Positions 42,938 to 53,113 are shown, counted from the stretch's first letter. The stretch is 64,000 nucleotides of DNA from Saccharopolyspora hordei (GCF_013410345.1 NZ_JACCFJ010000001.1:2889001-2953000); one strand, 5' to 3'. Notes: generated by a model not told the origin, from the letters alone. Translations and numbers: made by a program.

Positions 42938-44002
42938 TCAGGCGTTGGGCAGGACGTCGGTGCCCGCGCCGCGGCGCCGGATCGCCGTGCCGACCGGCCG
43001 TCCGTCCCGCTGCCCGAGGTCCTCCTCGGAGCCCTGGACGACGAAACCGCCGTCCCGGATCATCTCCAGGTCCGCCTCGGCCGCCTGGCCCTCCGAGGTG
43101 AGGTAGTCGCCGAGGAAGATCGAGTTGGCCACGTGCAGGGCGAGAGACTGCAACGAGCGCAGGTGCATCTCGCGGCCCCCGGCGATGCGGATCTCCTTGT
43201 CCGGGCAGACGAACCGTGCCATCGCCAGGATCTTGAGGCAGCGGGTCGGGGAGAGCTCCCAGGTGTCCGCCAGCGGCGTGCCGTCGAAGGGCATGAGGAA
43301 GTTCACCGGGATCGAGTCGGACCCCAGCTCGCGCAGCGCGAACAGCGCCTCGACGAGCTGCTCGTCGGTCTCGCCCAGGCCGGCGATCAGGCCGGAACAG
43401 GGGGAGATCCCGGCGTTCTTGGCCTTGGTCACGGTGTCGACCCGGTCGCCGTAGGTGTGCGTCTGGACGATGGCGTCGTGGTGGCTCTCCGCCGTGTTGA
43501 TGTTGTGGTTGTAGGCGTCCACGCCGGCGTCCCGGAGCCGCTCGGCCTGGCCGTCCTGGAGCAGCCCGAGGCATGCGCAGACCTCGACGCCGGGGTGCCG
43601 TTCCTTCAGTGCCGCCACCACGTCGACGACCCTGTCGATGTCCCTTGTGGACGGTCCGCGACCAGAGGCCACCAGGCACACCCGGCTCGCGCCGCCCTCG
43701 AGCCCGGCATCGGCCTGGGCGAGAGCTTCGTCCGTGGACAGCCACGAGTACTTGAGGATGGGTGCGCTCGAACCCAGCGCCTGCGAGCAGTAGCTGCAGT
43801 TCTCCGGGCACAGCCCGGACTTCAGGTTCACCAGGTAGTTGACCTTCACCGCGTTGCCGAAGTGCGCGCGCCGCAGCCGGCCGGCCGCGTCGACGACGGA
43901 CAGCAGCTCGGCGTCGTCGGCGCGCAGCACCGCGAGCGCGTCCTCGGGGGTGGCCGGCGTCCCGGCGAGGACCGCGTCGGCGAGCTGGTGGAAGTGGGTC
44001 AT
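42938..44002 (-). CDS. bioB: Biotin synthase BioB
   Basis: This 354-aa radical-SAM enzyme inserts sulfur into dethiobiotin. The 4Fe-4S ligands are in [10 protein letters not shown] near residue 67. Other typical parts are [31 protein letters not shown] and the [2Fe-2S]-site Arg region [12 protein letters not shown]. The start is ATG 44002, between the gene and two BioQ-like operators. No other bio genes are in the window. Confidence 0.95.
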   Translation of the reverse strand: MTHFHQLADAVLAGTPATPEDALAVLRADDAELLSVVDAAGRLRRAHFGNAVKVNYLVNLKSGLCPENCSYCSQALGSSAPILKYSWLSTDEALAQADAGLEGGASRVCLVASGRGPSTRDIDRVVDVVAALKERHPGVEVCACLGLLQDGQAERLRDAGVDAYNHNINTAESHHDAIVQTHTYGDRVDTVTKAKNAGISPCSGLIAGLGETDEQLVEALFALRELGSDSIPVNFLMPFDGTPLADTWELSPTRCLKILAMARFVCPDKEIRIAGGREMHLRSLQSLALHVANSIFLGDYLTSEGQAAEADLEMIRDGGFVVQGSEEDLGQRDGRPVGTAIRRRGAGTDVLPNA

Positions 44003-44024
44003 CGTGTCTCCCGGTGTCGGGACC

Positions 44025-44052
44025 TGAACAATGTTCAGCTGAACGGCGTTCA
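44025..44052. promoter_or_regulatory. Double BioQ-type operator between bioB and its regulator
   Basis: Two perfect palindromes of the form TGAAC-N3-GTTCA lie at 44025-44037 and 44040-44052, 15 bases apart centre to centre. This is the known recognition pattern of BioQ in corynebacteria and mycobacteria. TAGACT (44056-44061), just beyond, can be the -10 of the rightward regulator gene, so binding would shut down both directions. Confidence 0.88.
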
Positions 44053-44094
44053 GGTTAGACTGGGGCGGTCCACCGATCAACGGGAGGTGCCCGC

Positions 44095-44649
44095 GTGCGC
44101 TACCACCGAGACGACGTCGTGGCCCGCGCCCTCGCGGTCCTCGACGACCACGGGCTGGAGTCGCTGACGATGCGGCGGCTGGCCGGCGAGCTCGGCGTGC
44201 AGCCGAGCGCGCTCTACCACCACGTGCCCAACAAGCAGGCACTGCTGGCCTTGGTCGCCGACGAGATCCTGGCCCGCGGCAAGCGGCCTCGCCGGGCCAA
44301 GCGGTGGGACCGCCGTGTGGTGGAGGTCTGCGCGGAGCTGCGCGACGCCATGCTCGCCTACCGCGACGGCGCCGAGGTGGTCGTCACCGCGCACACCTTC
44401 GGGCTCGGTGCCGCGGAGCCCGCCCAGCAGCTCCGGGAGGCGTTGCGCGACGGCGGGCTGCCCGACGACGTGGTCGACGTCGGCACCCGGGCCCTGCTGC
44501 ACCTCGTGTTCGGCCACACCGCGGAGGAGCAGATGGCGCTGCAGGCGGCGAGCGCCGGAGCGATCGAGCGGGCTCCCGGCGGGCCGGCCGACTTCGAGCA
44601 CGGGCTCGAACTGGTGCTGGACGGACTCCGGGCCCGTGTCAACGCCTGA
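44095..44649 (+). CDS. bioQ: TetR-family regulator, probably BioQ
   Basis: This 184-aa repressor has an N-terminal helix-turn-helix ([31 protein letters not shown], about residues 25-55) and a TetR C-terminal ligand domain. It is divergent from bioB with two BioQ-pattern operators between them, which is the basis for the name. GTG 44095 follows GGGAGG at seven bases. Confidence 0.82.
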   Translation: MRYHRDDVVARALAVLDDHGLESLTMRRLAGELGVQPSALYHHVPNKQALLALVADEILARGKRPRRAKRWDRRVVEVCAELRDAMLAYRDGAEVVVTAHTFGLGAAEPAQQLREALRDGGLPDDVVDVGTRALLHLVFGHTAEEQMALQAASAGAIERAPGGPADFEHGLELVLDGLRARVNA

Positions 44650-44837
44650 TACCCGAATCTTGATCACTCTGTCGGGTGGTCTTCGGGTGGGGGCGGCGGT
44701 ATGTGCTGCCGGAGACCGGCGGTGTGATGCATGGTGGACCAGGGTTGACCTGGGCTGATCGTTCCGCGCGCGGTCGCGGACGAGGTCCCGGGGGCCCGCC
44801 AGACCTGCCCGACGAGACCGTGTGAGGACCCCGCACC

Positions 44838-45191
44838 GTGAACAGCGTCAACGAAGCGCTGCAGCTCTACCCGGAGCTCGCGCTCCTGGTCGGGCTCCAC
44901 ACGCTGTGGACCTTCTGGATCCTGACCGATCCGCTCGGGCGCCCGGAATGGCTGGTCGGGGTGATGAGCTGGCCCGAGCACAGCGACGCCCTCTGGATCG
45001 CCGACCGCCAGCACGCGCTGGCCGCGCGCCTGCTCGTGTCCACGCCGTCCGGCGGGATCGTCTGGCAGGCCTCGGGCGGGCTGGCCGCGACCATCGAAGC
45101 GCTGAGCAAGCTCCCCGCGCCCGACGCCCCCGACGCGCCGAAGAAGGTGCTCAAGCCCGGTCCGTTCTGGCCACCGGCCAGCCTCTGCTGA
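44838..45191 (+). CDS. Unknown 117-aa protein
   Basis: GTG 44838 follows GTGAGGA. The N-terminus holds one hydrophobic stretch with several Trp residues (LALLVGLHTLWTFWIL), followed by RQHALAARLLVSTPSGGIVWQ and an Ala/Pro/Lys-rich tail. It could be a small membrane-associated protein or have a buried helix. I do not recognise a family. Confidence 0.6.
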   Translation: MNSVNEALQLYPELALLVGLHTLWTFWILTDPLGRPEWLVGVMSWPEHSDALWIADRQHALAARLLVSTPSGGIVWQASGGLAATIEALSKLPAPDAPDAPKKVLKPGPFWPPASLC

Positions 45192-45197
45192 CCGTCC

Positions 45198-45911
45198 TCA
45201 TCCCCAGCTCCCGGCAGCGGCCAGCGCGAGCGTCGCACCGTTCGGGTCGGTGATCAGCAGGGCCTCGCCGAGCAGCGGGTGGTCGAGCCGCTCGAGGAGC
45301 TCGACACCCACCTCGCTGAGCAGTTTCTCGGCCCGCGACAGGTCTTCCACCGCGAAGAAGCACAACCAGCCCCAGCCCGCCGCGGACTCGCGGGCGGTGC
45401 GGGACGCCAGCGGGCGGTCGTCGACCAGGTACTCCGCGCCCCCGGCGGTGGGGCGCACCACCCAGTGCAAGGTGCCGGCCCAGAAGGCGTCGGCGCGCTC
45501 CGGGGCGCTGGTGGCCAGGTCGATCCACCGGGGCTCGCCGGGGCGCGGCGGCGGAGCCCAGGGCCCGTGCTGGGCCCGGCCCCGGGCGATGACCGCGAGC
45601 GCGTCGTCCGGTCCGGTCAGCGTGCAACTCGGGGAGTTCCCGGCGAGGACCGGGTGCCAGCCGGGACGTTCGCCCGCGCGGGGCTTGCGGATCTCACTGC
45701 ACCGCCGATCGCCGACCCAGCAGTCGAACCCGCGCCCGGTCGGTTCCGGCGTCCAGCCGAGCAGGGCCCGGTAGCGGACCGCAGCAGCCACCGGGTCCGG
45801 GCTGATCAGGTCGACGCGACGCAGGCCGCGGACCACGGGTCGAGCGGGCACGAGCGACACCTCGTCACCACTGGGGACCAACCCATCCTGGAGTCCCCGG
45901 GCGCGCCGCAC
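45198..45911 (-). CDS. Two-domain VOC (glyoxalase/bleomycin resistance) family protein
   Basis: This 237-aa protein carries two vicinal-oxygen-chelate modules. The first starts LRRVDLISPDPVAAAVRYRALLGW near residue 30. The second starts RWIDLATSAPERADAFWAGTLHW near 127 and ends LITDPNGATLALA. Such pairs form a metal-binding cup, but the ligands here are incomplete and the substrate is unknown. The gene is convergent with the unknown 117-aa gene, with six bases between stops. Confidence 0.75.
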   Translation of the reverse strand: MRRARGLQDGLVPSGDEVSLVPARPVVRGLRRVDLISPDPVAAAVRYRALLGWTPEPTGRGFDCWVGDRRCSEIRKPRAGERPGWHPVLAGNSPSCTLTGPDDALAVIARGRAQHGPWAPPPRPGEPRWIDLATSAPERADAFWAGTLHWVVRPTAGGAEYLVDDRPLASRTARESAAGWGWLCFFAVEDLSRAEKLLSEVGVELLERLDHPLLGEALLITDPNGATLALAAAGSWG

Positions 45912-45965
45912 AATCCGCCGTTCGTCCGCCGCGCCACTGGTGCCGACGACCTCAGCGGGGCCGGG

Positions 45966-46316
45966 TCACCGCAGCCGCTCCAGCTCCACGGCCACGTCGA
46001 CGACCTGCGCCGCGAGCTTGCGCAGCTCGGCGTGGTCGGCCCCGTCGTCGACCGCGGTCACCACGTCCTCGGCGGCACACCGCAGCTGGAACAACCGGTC
46101 CTGCAGGTCGGCGAGCTCGGCGGCGGAGAGCACCACCGCGTCCTCCGGCAGCCCGCCGCGCTGCACCGCGGTGCGGCGCTCGTAGGCGCGCTGGCGGCAG
46201 GACTGGGCGCAGTACAGGCGCGGACGTCCCTGGCGACCGGCCTCCGGGACGCGCCGTCCGCACCACGCGCAATGCCGGACTCGTCGCTGACGCGGGGGCT
46301 GGGCCGAGATGTCCAC
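45966..46316 (-). CDS. Small zinc-ribbon protein of unknown function
   Basis: This 116-aa protein has a zinc-binding pair near the N-terminus, CAWCGRRVP and YCAQSCRQRAYERR, followed by a long amphipathic helix (LSAAELADLQDRLFQLRCAAEDVV) that may dimerise. Proteins of this layout are common in actinomycetes and are not characterised, to my knowledge. It is divergent from the phosphodiesterase gene. Confidence 0.65.
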   Translation of the reverse strand: MDISAQPPRQRRVRHCAWCGRRVPEAGRQGRPRLYCAQSCRQRAYERRTAVQRGGLPEDAVVLSAAELADLQDRLFQLRCAAEDVVTAVDDGADHAELRKLAAQVVDVAVELERLR

Positions 46317-46385
46317 GATCGATCACGGTAGTCAATGGCCCCGCCTGCACGATGCAGGCACGCCGATCGGGCAGAGTTGTGCACT

Positions 46386-47174
46386 GTGACGCATCCTTTC
46401 CTGCTCGGCCCCCGGCCCCGCGCGTTCGCCCACCGCGGGTGGCACCTCGGGGAGCTGCACGACATGGAGAACTCGCTGAGCGCGTTCCGCCGCGCAGTCG
46501 ACGAAGGCTTCCACTACATCGAGACCGACGTGCACGCCACGGCCGACGGTGTCGTGGTGGTCAACCACGACCCGACGCTGGAGCGCACCTCCGACGGGCG
46601 CGGCGCCATCCGGCGGCTGCCGTGGTCGGCCGTGCGCACCGCGCGGATCGGCGGCCGGGAGCCGGTGTGCTCGCTGGACCAGGCGCTCGAGGAGCTGCCG
46701 GAGACCTTCTTCAACATCGACGTCAAGGACGACTCGGCGGTCGAGCCGGTGCTGCGCACCCTGCGCGCGCACGACGCCTGGGACCGGGTGTGCGTGGCCT
46801 CGTTCGCCGAGCACCGGCTGACCCGGTTGCGGAGCGCGGCGGGGCCCCGGCTGCTCACCTCGACCGGCCGACGGTCGGCCGGGCTGCTGTGGCTGGGTTC
46901 GCGGTGGGGCGGCTGGCCGCTGCGGCCGTGGGTCGTCGGCAGGGCGGCCCAGGTGCCCCAGGGGTTCGGCCCGCTGCGGGTGATCGACTCCCGGTTCGTC
47001 CGCCTGGCGCACCGCTGGGGCATCGAGGTGCACGTCTGGACCGTCGACGACGCCACCGAGATGCGGCAGCTGTTGGACATCGGGGTGGACGGGCTGGTCA
47101 CCGACCGGCCCGACGTGTTGCAGCGGGTGCTGCGGGAGCGTTTCGGCGAGCCGCGTTCGGAGGTCGGCGGATGA
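46386..47174 (+). CDS. Glycerophosphodiester phosphodiesterase family protein
   Basis: This 262-aa TIM-barrel hydrolase has the family's catalytic His and metal-binding Glu/Asp in FAHRGWHLG...ENSLSAF and IETDVHATADGVVVVNHDPTLERT, and TVDDATEMRQLLDIGVDGLVTDRPD at the C-terminus. No signal peptide is seen, so it acts in the cytosol on glycerophosphodiesters. GTG 46386 (MTHPFLLGPRPRAFAHRG) is preferred over an upstream in-frame start at 46335. Confidence 0.88.
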   Translation: MTHPFLLGPRPRAFAHRGWHLGELHDMENSLSAFRRAVDEGFHYIETDVHATADGVVVVNHDPTLERTSDGRGAIRRLPWSAVRTARIGGREPVCSLDQALEELPETFFNIDVKDDSAVEPVLRTLRAHDAWDRVCVASFAEHRLTRLRSAAGPRLLTSTGRRSAGLLWLGSRWGGWPLRPWVVGRAAQVPQGFGPLRVIDSRFVRLAHRWGIEVHVWTVDDATEMRQLLDIGVDGLVTDRPDVLQRVLRERFGEPRSEVGG

Positions 47175-47280
47175 GTACAACTACGCAATGTCCCGGCTCG
47201 GGCCTCCACCGTGATCGATGGAGCCAGTAAGGTCCGGTTACCCCCACTCGAGTGACATGGCTTCCGGAGGGACCGAACGG

Positions 47281-48687
47281 ATGAGCGTGATGGGCAGCGA
47301 CGTGGCACCGGACGCCGCGCAGCGGCGTCGGGAGCAGCGTGGTTGGTGCTGGTACGACTGGGCCAACTCGGTGTTCCCGACCTCGGTGTCGACGGTCTTC
47401 CTCTCGCTCTACCTCACGGCCGTCGCCACCTCGGCGGCCCGGGCCGACACCGAGCGCAACGGCGTGGATCCGTGCCCCGGGGGCAACGCGCTGGTGGACT
47501 GCGACATCTCGTTCCTCGGGCTGAGCTTCCCCGCCGGGTCGCTGTGGGGGTACCTGCTGTCGGTGTCCACGGTCGTGCAGGTGGTGGTCCTGCCGATCAC
47601 CGGCGCGATCGCGGACCGGTCCAACAGCAAGCGGCTGATGCTGGCCGTGCTGGCCTTCGGCGGCGCGGCGGCCACCGCGCTGCTGGCGCTGGTCGGCGGC
47701 CAGAACTGGCAGCTGGGCGTGGTGCTGTTCATCCTCGGCAACATCTGCTTCGGTGCCTCGGTGGTGGTCTACTACTCGTTCCTGCCGGAGATCGCCACGG
47801 CCGACGAGCGGGACATGGTCTCCACCAAGGGGTGGGCGTTCGGCTACCTCGGTGCCGGGGTCGCCCTGGCCCTGCACCTGGTGATCTACCTCTTCCACGA
47901 CTCGATCGGGATGGACTCCGACGCCGCGGTGCGGCTCATCTTCCTGTCCTCGGGCCTGTGGTGGGCGGCGTTCACGCTGCTGCCGCTGGCGGCGCTGCGC
48001 CGGCACCGGGCACCGGAGGCCGCGGCGCGGCCGACCGCGACGCTCACCGACGGGTTCAAGCAGCTGGGGAGCACCCTGCGCGAGGCCAAGCACTTCCCGC
48101 TGACGCTGGCGTTCCTGGGGGCCTACTGGGTCTTCACCGACGGCATCTCCACCGTCGTCCAGGTCGCCCCGCAGTACGGCAACCTGGAGCTGAAGCTCCC
48201 GCAGGACGCGCTCATCGTCACCGTGCTCATCGTGCAGTTCATCGCCTTCGTCGGCGGCATGCTGCACGGGCTGCTGGCCAAGCGGATCGGCGCCAAGAAG
48301 ACGATCCTGATCAGCCTGACGATCTGGTTGGGCGTGGTGGTCGCGGCGTACTTCGTGGAGGCCGGGCAGGAGGCGCAGTTCTACGGCCTGGCCGCGGGCA
48401 TCGGGCTGGTGCTCGGCGGCACGAACGCGCTGTCCCGCTCGTTGTTCAGCCAGATGGTGCCGCCCGGCCGCGAGGCGGAGTACTTCTCGCTGTACGAGGT
48501 CGGGGAGCGGTCCACCTCGTGGCTGGGGCCGCTGGTGTTCGCCGGGGTCGGGCAGGCCACCGGGTCGTTCCGGCTCGCCATCGTCTCGCTGGTGCTGTTC
48601 TTCGCGGTCGGCCTGCTGCTGGTGGCGCTGGTGCCGGTGCGCCGGGCCATCGAGGCGGTCGGCAACCCGGCCCCCAAGGTCCTCTGA
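47281..48687 (+). CDS. MFS transporter of the Atg22/UMF1 family
   Basis: This 468-aa membrane protein has about 12 helices. The N-terminal RGWCWYDWANSVFPTSVSTVFLSLYL and the MFS loop ADRSNSKRLML identify the Atg22-like (UMF1) group, whose yeast member exports amino acids from the vacuole. The bacterial role is unclear. ATG 47281 follows GGAGG at ten bases. Confidence 0.88.
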   Translation: MSVMGSDVAPDAAQRRREQRGWCWYDWANSVFPTSVSTVFLSLYLTAVATSAARADTERNGVDPCPGGNALVDCDISFLGLSFPAGSLWGYLLSVSTVVQVVVLPITGAIADRSNSKRLMLAVLAFGGAAATALLALVGGQNWQLGVVLFILGNICFGASVVVYYSFLPEIATADERDMVSTKGWAFGYLGAGVALALHLVIYLFHDSIGMDSDAAVRLIFLSSGLWWAAFTLLPLAALRRHRAPEAAARPTATLTDGFKQLGSTLREAKHFPLTLAFLGAYWVFTDGISTVVQVAPQYGNLELKLPQDALIVTVLIVQFIAFVGGMLHGLLAKRIGAKKTILISLTIWLGVVVAAYFVEAGQEAQFYGLAAGIGLVLGGTNALSRSLFSQMVPPGREAEYFSLYEVGERSTSWLGPLVFAGVGQATGSFRLAIVSLVLFFAVGLLLVALVPVRRAIEAVGNPAPKVL

Positions 48688-49103
48688 CGGGGGGAACGCT
48701 CGTGCCTGCGGGTTGCGCCGGTCGGGTGACACTCCGCGTCGGTCCTGCCGGTCCGGGGCACGTTGCTCCAAGCTGGTGAAGGTGAGCGCGGGGGGTCCGG
48801 CAAGATCGGAATATGCCGGTACGCTGCGTCGCGAGGACCGGGGCAGAGCGTGACTACGCTCCGTTGCTCATCGACCCGGTTCGTGCTCCTTACGGGGCGT
48901 GATCTATGTCGCACTCCTGATGTTTTCCCAGGACCTCGTTTAGGCATAGTCACTCTCGATCTGGCACTATCACCCGTTCGAACGCACCTATAGATTGCCA
49001 GTGGGATAACGCGTCACGAACGCGGACCGACTGCATCTCTAGGGAGAGAGCCGTCATTGACGGGTGAACAACGTCACCGACGGCAATCAGAGGCACGACA
49101 CCG
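48688..49103 (+). other. Long upstream region of rbpA
   Basis: No protein gene is visible. The stretch becomes AT-richer toward 48905-49000. A TATAGAT box at 48990-48996 is -10-like, but no -35 with good spacing was found. An RNA leader or small RNA is possible; nothing proves it. Confidence 0.4.
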
Positions 49104-49130
49104 GGAACAGATGGCGGGACCCCCGTCGTT
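49104..49130 (+). promoter_or_regulatory. Sigma-R/SigH-type promoter of rbpA
   Basis: GGAAC (49104-49108) is followed after 19 bases by GTT (49128-49130), the consensus read by redox/heat-stress ECF sigma factors SigR (Streptomyces) and SigH (mycobacteria). The start site would fall about 50 bases before the rbpA ATG. Streptomyces rbpA is known to be a SigR target. Confidence 0.65.
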
Positions 49131-49188
49131 GCACTCGGTGAGCACAACCGCCCGGGCCAGGTCCCGGGCCGAAGGGAAAGGAACCGTC

Positions 49189-49530
49189 ATGGCCGACCGC
49201 GTTCTGCGTGGCAGCCGGCTCGGAGCAGTGAGCTACGAGACCGATCGCAACCACGACCTCGCACCGCGCCGGACGGTGCGCTACGCCTGCCCCAAGAGCC
49301 ACGAGTTCGAGGTGCCGTTCTCCGACGACGCCGAAGTGCCCCCGACGTGGGAGTGCCGCCTGCACGGCACCGAGTCGAAGATCATCGACGGCAGTGAGCC
49401 GGAGCAGAAGAAGGCCAAGCCGCCGCGCACCCACTGGGACATGCTCCTGGAGCGTCGCACCATCCCGGAGCTCGAGGAGCTGCTCAACGAGCGTCTGGAG
49501 CTGCTGCGGGCGCGCCGCGGCGGTCAGTGA
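49189..49530 (+). CDS. rbpA: RNA polymerase-binding protein RbpA
   Basis: This 113-aa actinobacteria-specific transcription factor binds RNA polymerase and the principal sigma factor and helps open promoters. The N-terminal tail MADRVLRGSRLGAVSYE, the core domain RYACPKSHEFEVPFSDDAEVPPTWEC with its two Cys, and the C-terminal sigma-interaction helix THWDMLLERRTIPELEELLNERLELLR are all present. ATG 49189 is chosen because AAAGGA precedes it and the protein then starts as the family does. Confidence 0.96.
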   Translation: MADRVLRGSRLGAVSYETDRNHDLAPRRTVRYACPKSHEFEVPFSDDAEVPPTWECRLHGTESKIIDGSEPEQKKAKPPRTHWDMLLERRTIPELEELLNERLELLRARRGGQ

Positions 49531-49601
49531 TCCGGCCGGTCTCGCGCTGACGAGCGCCTGGGACGGGAGGCTCCCAGGCGCTCTGCCACGTCCGGGCCCC
49601 T

Positions 49602-50387
49602 TCAGCGCCGGAGCGCGCGCAGGGCGCCCGCCACCTGGTTGCCGCGGCGCCGCAGGCCCCACTTGGTGACCCGCACCAGCGCCTCGCGCACCACCTCGGC
49701 GTCCATCTTCGACGTGCCGATCTCCCGCTCCACGAAGGTGATCGGCGCTTCCACCACGACGAACCCCGCCTCCACCGCGCGCCACGCCAGGTCCACCTGG
49801 AAGCAGTAGCCCTGCGAGGCCACGTCGTGCAGCCGCACCGTCTCCAGCACCTCGCGCCGGTACACCCGGAAGCCCGAGGTGATGTCGTTGATCGCCACAC
49901 CGAGCGCCAGCTTCGAGTAGATGTTCGCGCCGCGGGACAGCAGCGCCCGGTACCACGGCCAGTTCACCGTCTGGCCGCCGGTCACGTAGCGCGACCCCAG
50001 CACCACGTCGGCGCCGGTGCCGTCCGGGCCGACCAGGCCGATCAACCGCGGCAGGTCCTCCGGGGCGTGCGAGCCGTCGGCGTCCATCTCGATGATCGCG
50101 TCGTAGTGGCGGGACAGCGCCCAGTCGAACCCGGCCACGTAGGCCGCTCCCAGCCCGGCCTTCTCGGTGCGGTGCAGCACGTGCACCCGCTCGTCGTCCG
50201 CGGCCAGCTCGTCGGCGACCTCGCCGGTGCCGTCCGGGCTGCCGTCGTCGACGACCAGCACGTGCGCCGTGGGCAGCGCCGCGAACAGCCGTCGCACGAT
50301 CGGTTCCAGGTTGTCCCGCTCGTTGTAGGTGGGGATCACCACCAGCGCCGCGTCGGCACCACCGCCGGGGGTTCGCCGGGTCGACAT
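49602..50387 (-). CDS. ppm1: Polyprenol monophosphomannose synthase (Ppm1 catalytic domain)
   Basis: This 261-aa GT2 glycosyltransferase transfers mannose from GDP-mannose to polyprenyl phosphate, giving the donor for lipomannan and protein mannosylation. It has [26 protein letters not shown], the metal motif [14 protein letters not shown] and GSRYVTGG. It has no membrane part of its own; in mycobacteria it pairs with or is fused to Lnt, which lies just upstream here. Confidence 0.92.
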   Translation of the reverse strand: MSTRRTPGGGADAALVVIPTYNERDNLEPIVRRLFAALPTAHVLVVDDGSPDGTGEVADELAADDERVHVLHRTEKAGLGAAYVAGFDWALSRHYDAIIEMDADGSHAPEDLPRLIGLVGPDGTGADVVLGSRYVTGGQTVNWPWYRALLSRGANIYSKLALGVAINDITSGFRVYRREVLETVRLHDVASQGYCFQVDLAWRAVEAGFVVVEAPITFVEREIGTSKMDAEVVREALVRVTKWGLRRRGNQVAGALRALRR

Positions 50388-50457
50388 CGTTCCTCCTAGC
50401 CGGTCGCGCGGACCGGCCGTGCGTTCGTGCGGTTCGGTCGGTTCTCGGGGTGCGGCG

Positions 50458-52038
50458 TCAGCCGCGGGTGGTGTCGCGCCGGGGCCGCCGCCAGGTGGCC
50501 AGCAGCGCGCCGGCCCCCAGCACCACCAGCCCCCACGTCGGCGTGGCTCCCAGCACGGTGGCTGCGGTCTGCGTCGTGCGCAACGGCACCTCGGCGACCA
50601 GGGTCTCCGCGGTGAACTGCGCGGTCTGCTCGCTCACCGAGCCGTCGGGCTGCACGACGGCGCTCACGCCGCTGGTCGAGGCCACCAGGACGGCGCGGCC
50701 GTGCTCGACCGCGCGCAGCCGGGCCATCGCCAGCTGCTGGTAGCTCATCTCGGAGTGGCCGTACCAGGCGTTGTTCGTGGGCAGCGCGAGCACGGTCGCG
50801 CCCCGCTGGGCGGCGCCGGTGAACACGTCGTCGTAGGCGACGTCGTAGCAGATGCCCACGCCCACCCGGACACCGCCGGCGGTGAGCACGCCGGGCTCGT
50901 CGGCGGGCACCATGTCCTGCCGGAAGCGGTCCACGAACGGGGTGACCAGGCGCGCGAGCGGGCGCACCGGGATCGTCTCGGAGAACGGCACCAGGTGCTG
51001 CTTGACGTAGCGCTCGCCCGCGCCGGAGGCCGGGTCCCACTGCACGACCTGGTTGCGCAGCTCACCGGTGGCGTCCTCGCCGAGGCCGCCGACCAGCAGC
51101 GGGACGCCGAGCTGCGCGGCGATCGCGGAGAGCTCCGGGTCGGTCCGGCTGGGCCCCCAGCTGCCGACCTGCTCGGGCAGCACGACGAAGTCCGGCTGCG
51201 GCACCCGCCCCGCCTGCACGTCCGCGACCAGCTGCCGCGCGGCCTCGATGTGGTTGGCGCGCAGCGTGCCGTCCTCGTAGAGCAGCCCGAGTCCGATGTT
51301 GGGCGCGTTGCCCTGCACGAGCGCGACGCGCGCGGTGCCCGCCTCGGCCTCGGTGCCGAGCAGCGGCAGCATCGCCGCGCCGCCGACGACCGGGACCAGC
51401 ACCGCGGCCAGCGGGGCCGCCCAGCCCTCCCGCGCGACCAGCCGGCGCACCAGCTCGGCCAGCCCACCGCCGACCAGCGCGACGGCGAAGGAGACCAGCG
51501 CGCTGCCGCCGAGCGCGGCCAGCGGCAGCAGCAGTCCGGTGTCCTGGGTGAAGGCCAACCGGCCCCACGGGAAGCCGCCGAAGGGCACGCTGGAGCGGGC
51601 CACCTCGAAGGCGACGAACACCGCCGCCATCCACACCGGCCCGCCCCGCAGCCGGCTGACCCGCGCCATCGCGGCGCCGGCGAGCCCGATGAACAGGGCC
51701 TCCACCCCAGCGACGCCCAACCACGGCCACGGACCGAAGTCGGCGCCGAGGAAGTCCTGCAACCAGCCCAGCAGCGGCAGCAGGAACGCGAACCCGAACA
51801 CCACGCCGTAGCCGAACCCGGCGCGCGCCCGGCGGTGCCGGACCAGTGCGGCGAAGACGGCGAACGCGATCGGTGCCAGCCACCACAGCTCGCGTGGCGG
51901 TGACCCGGCGTACAGGGCGAACCCGGCCGCGACGGCCGCCAGCACCCGCCCCAGCCAGCGCAGCCCGGCTGCCCGACCTCTGGTTCTGCTGCGATCCGGC
52001 CGTGCTGTGCGCTGCGGACGAGTCGTGGGGGAAGCCAA
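50458..52038 (-). CDS. lnt: Apolipoprotein N-acyltransferase Lnt
   Basis: This 526-aa protein has about six N-terminal membrane helices and an outer nitrilase-like domain that adds the third acyl chain to lipoproteins. The catalytic triad regions are Glu in [12 protein letters not shown], Lys in [12 protein letters not shown] and Cys in [12 protein letters not shown]. It is read with ppm1 after a 70-base gap, the conserved actinobacterial arrangement. Confidence 0.92.
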   Translation of the reverse strand: MASPTTRPQRTARPDRSRTRGRAAGLRWLGRVLAAVAAGFALYAGSPPRELWWLAPIAFAVFAALVRHRRARAGFGYGVVFGFAFLLPLLGWLQDFLGADFGPWPWLGVAGVEALFIGLAGAAMARVSRLRGGPVWMAAVFVAFEVARSSVPFGGFPWGRLAFTQDTGLLLPLAALGGSALVSFAVALVGGGLAELVRRLVAREGWAAPLAAVLVPVVGGAAMLPLLGTEAEAGTARVALVQGNAPNIGLGLLYEDGTLRANHIEAARQLVADVQAGRVPQPDFVVLPEQVGSWGPSRTDPELSAIAAQLGVPLLVGGLGEDATGELRNQVVQWDPASGAGERYVKQHLVPFSETIPVRPLARLVTPFVDRFRQDMVPADEPGVLTAGGVRVGVGICYDVAYDDVFTGAAQRGATVLALPTNNAWYGHSEMSYQQLAMARLRAVEHGRAVLVASTSGVSAVVQPDGSVSEQTAQFTAETLVAEVPLRTTQTAATVLGATPTWGLVVLGAGALLATWRRPRRDTTRG

Positions 52039-52654
52039 GCTCTCAACTTTCTAGGTGCTGCGCTCCCGGCCGGGCCGGAACGCCGGAGGTCCTGCCAGTC
52101 ATCGTGCGCCGAGGGTCGGTGCGCACTGAACAAATGTACGCCGAGCGTCCTCGCTCGGGCTGTCCTGGGCGAGAGGCCGGGTGGCCGAGAGGCGCCGGAC
52201 GGACGGTCTCACCTCGTCGAGGCTCGGGAGTCCGGGAGGTGGGTGACGGACGCCACGTGCTCGTCGGACGTCGGACTGGGAGCCGGTCCGCGGCTCGGCG
52301 GACCGTCGTCCCGGCGGGCTCGCGCGGCGTCGGGGCGGGGGGAACGGTGCCGCCGGGGCGGTCGAGCGCGCTGCCCATCGGCACTGGTGCCCGCCGCGTC
52401 GTCGGAGCGCTCCGGTGCTCGTCCGGGCGCGGCGGCGGACCGTCGACCGCGACGTTGCTCGCTCAGCGCGCGTTCCACCTCGGCGGTCGGAGGGGTGGGC
52501 GAGGTGGCAAGACCGAGGACGAATCCTTGCTCCGTCCTCAGTGGACGGTGTCTGGCGGTGCGCCGCGCGGGAGTCGCTCGACGGTTCGCCGGAAGAAGGC
52601 GCGGGTTCGATCGAACCAGCCTCGTGCGAGCCGATCTCGACCTACTGTGCTCCT
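52039..52654. other. Gap upstream of lnt and of the DUF3574 gene
   Basis: No gene is supported; open frames on both strands are Arg/Pro/Ser-rich without motifs. A perfect hairpin CCGAGCG-TCCT-CGCTCGG (52141-52158) lies about 105 bases before the lnt start. It may be a leader structure or a terminator. Promoters for the two divergent genes must lie here but are not clear. Confidence 0.45.
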
Positions 52655-53113
52655 GTGCAGAACAAGATCACGCTCTTCCGGCGACTGGCCAACGCGGTGC
52701 TGGCCGCGGTCGTGATCGGGATCAGTGGCCCCACCGCCCACGCCGCGTTCTGCGACGGCAGTACGGCGCTGGGTGGGCGCGGGGAGCCCTACGTGGAGAC
52801 CACCCTGCTGTTCGGTACCGCCCGCCCCGACGGCGGGCCGCCCGTCACCGACGAGCAGTTCCACGCGTTCCTCGACGAGGTCGTCACCCCGCGGTTCCCG
52901 GACGGCTTGACGGTGCAGACCGGATACGGCCAGTACCGGGACGCCGGCGGGGTGATCGAACGGGAACGCTCCTACGAACTGCTCCTGCTCTACCCGGTCG
53001 CCGAGTACCCGGCCCACGACGCGGACATCGAGCAGATCCGCAAGGAGTACCTCACGCGCTTCGCCCAGGAGTCGGTTGCCAGGGTCGACGACCAGACCAC
53101 GGTCGACTTCTGA
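52655..53113 (+). CDS. Secreted DUF3574 protein
   Basis: This 152-aa protein has a clear signal peptide: basic NKITLFRR, hydrophobic LANAVLAAVVIGIS, and a cleavage site after PTAHA. The mature part matches DUF3574: ETTLLFGTARPDGG, VTDEQFHAFLDEVVTPRFPDGLTV and ERERSYELLLLYPV. The function is unknown. GTG 52655 is chosen because it gives a normal signal peptide. Confidence 0.85.
   Translation: MQNKITLFRRLANAVLAAVVIGISGPTAHAAFCDGSTALGGRGEPYVETTLLFGTARPDGGPPVTDEQFHAFLDEVVTPRFPDGLTVQTGYGQYRDAGGVIERERSYELLLLYPVAEYPAHDADIEQIRKEYLTRFAQESVARVDDQTTVDF

Noticed and set aside
49057..49188. N-terminal extension of RbpA by 44 codons
   Set aside because: RbpA starts MADRVLRG in the family, and AAAGGA precedes that ATG.
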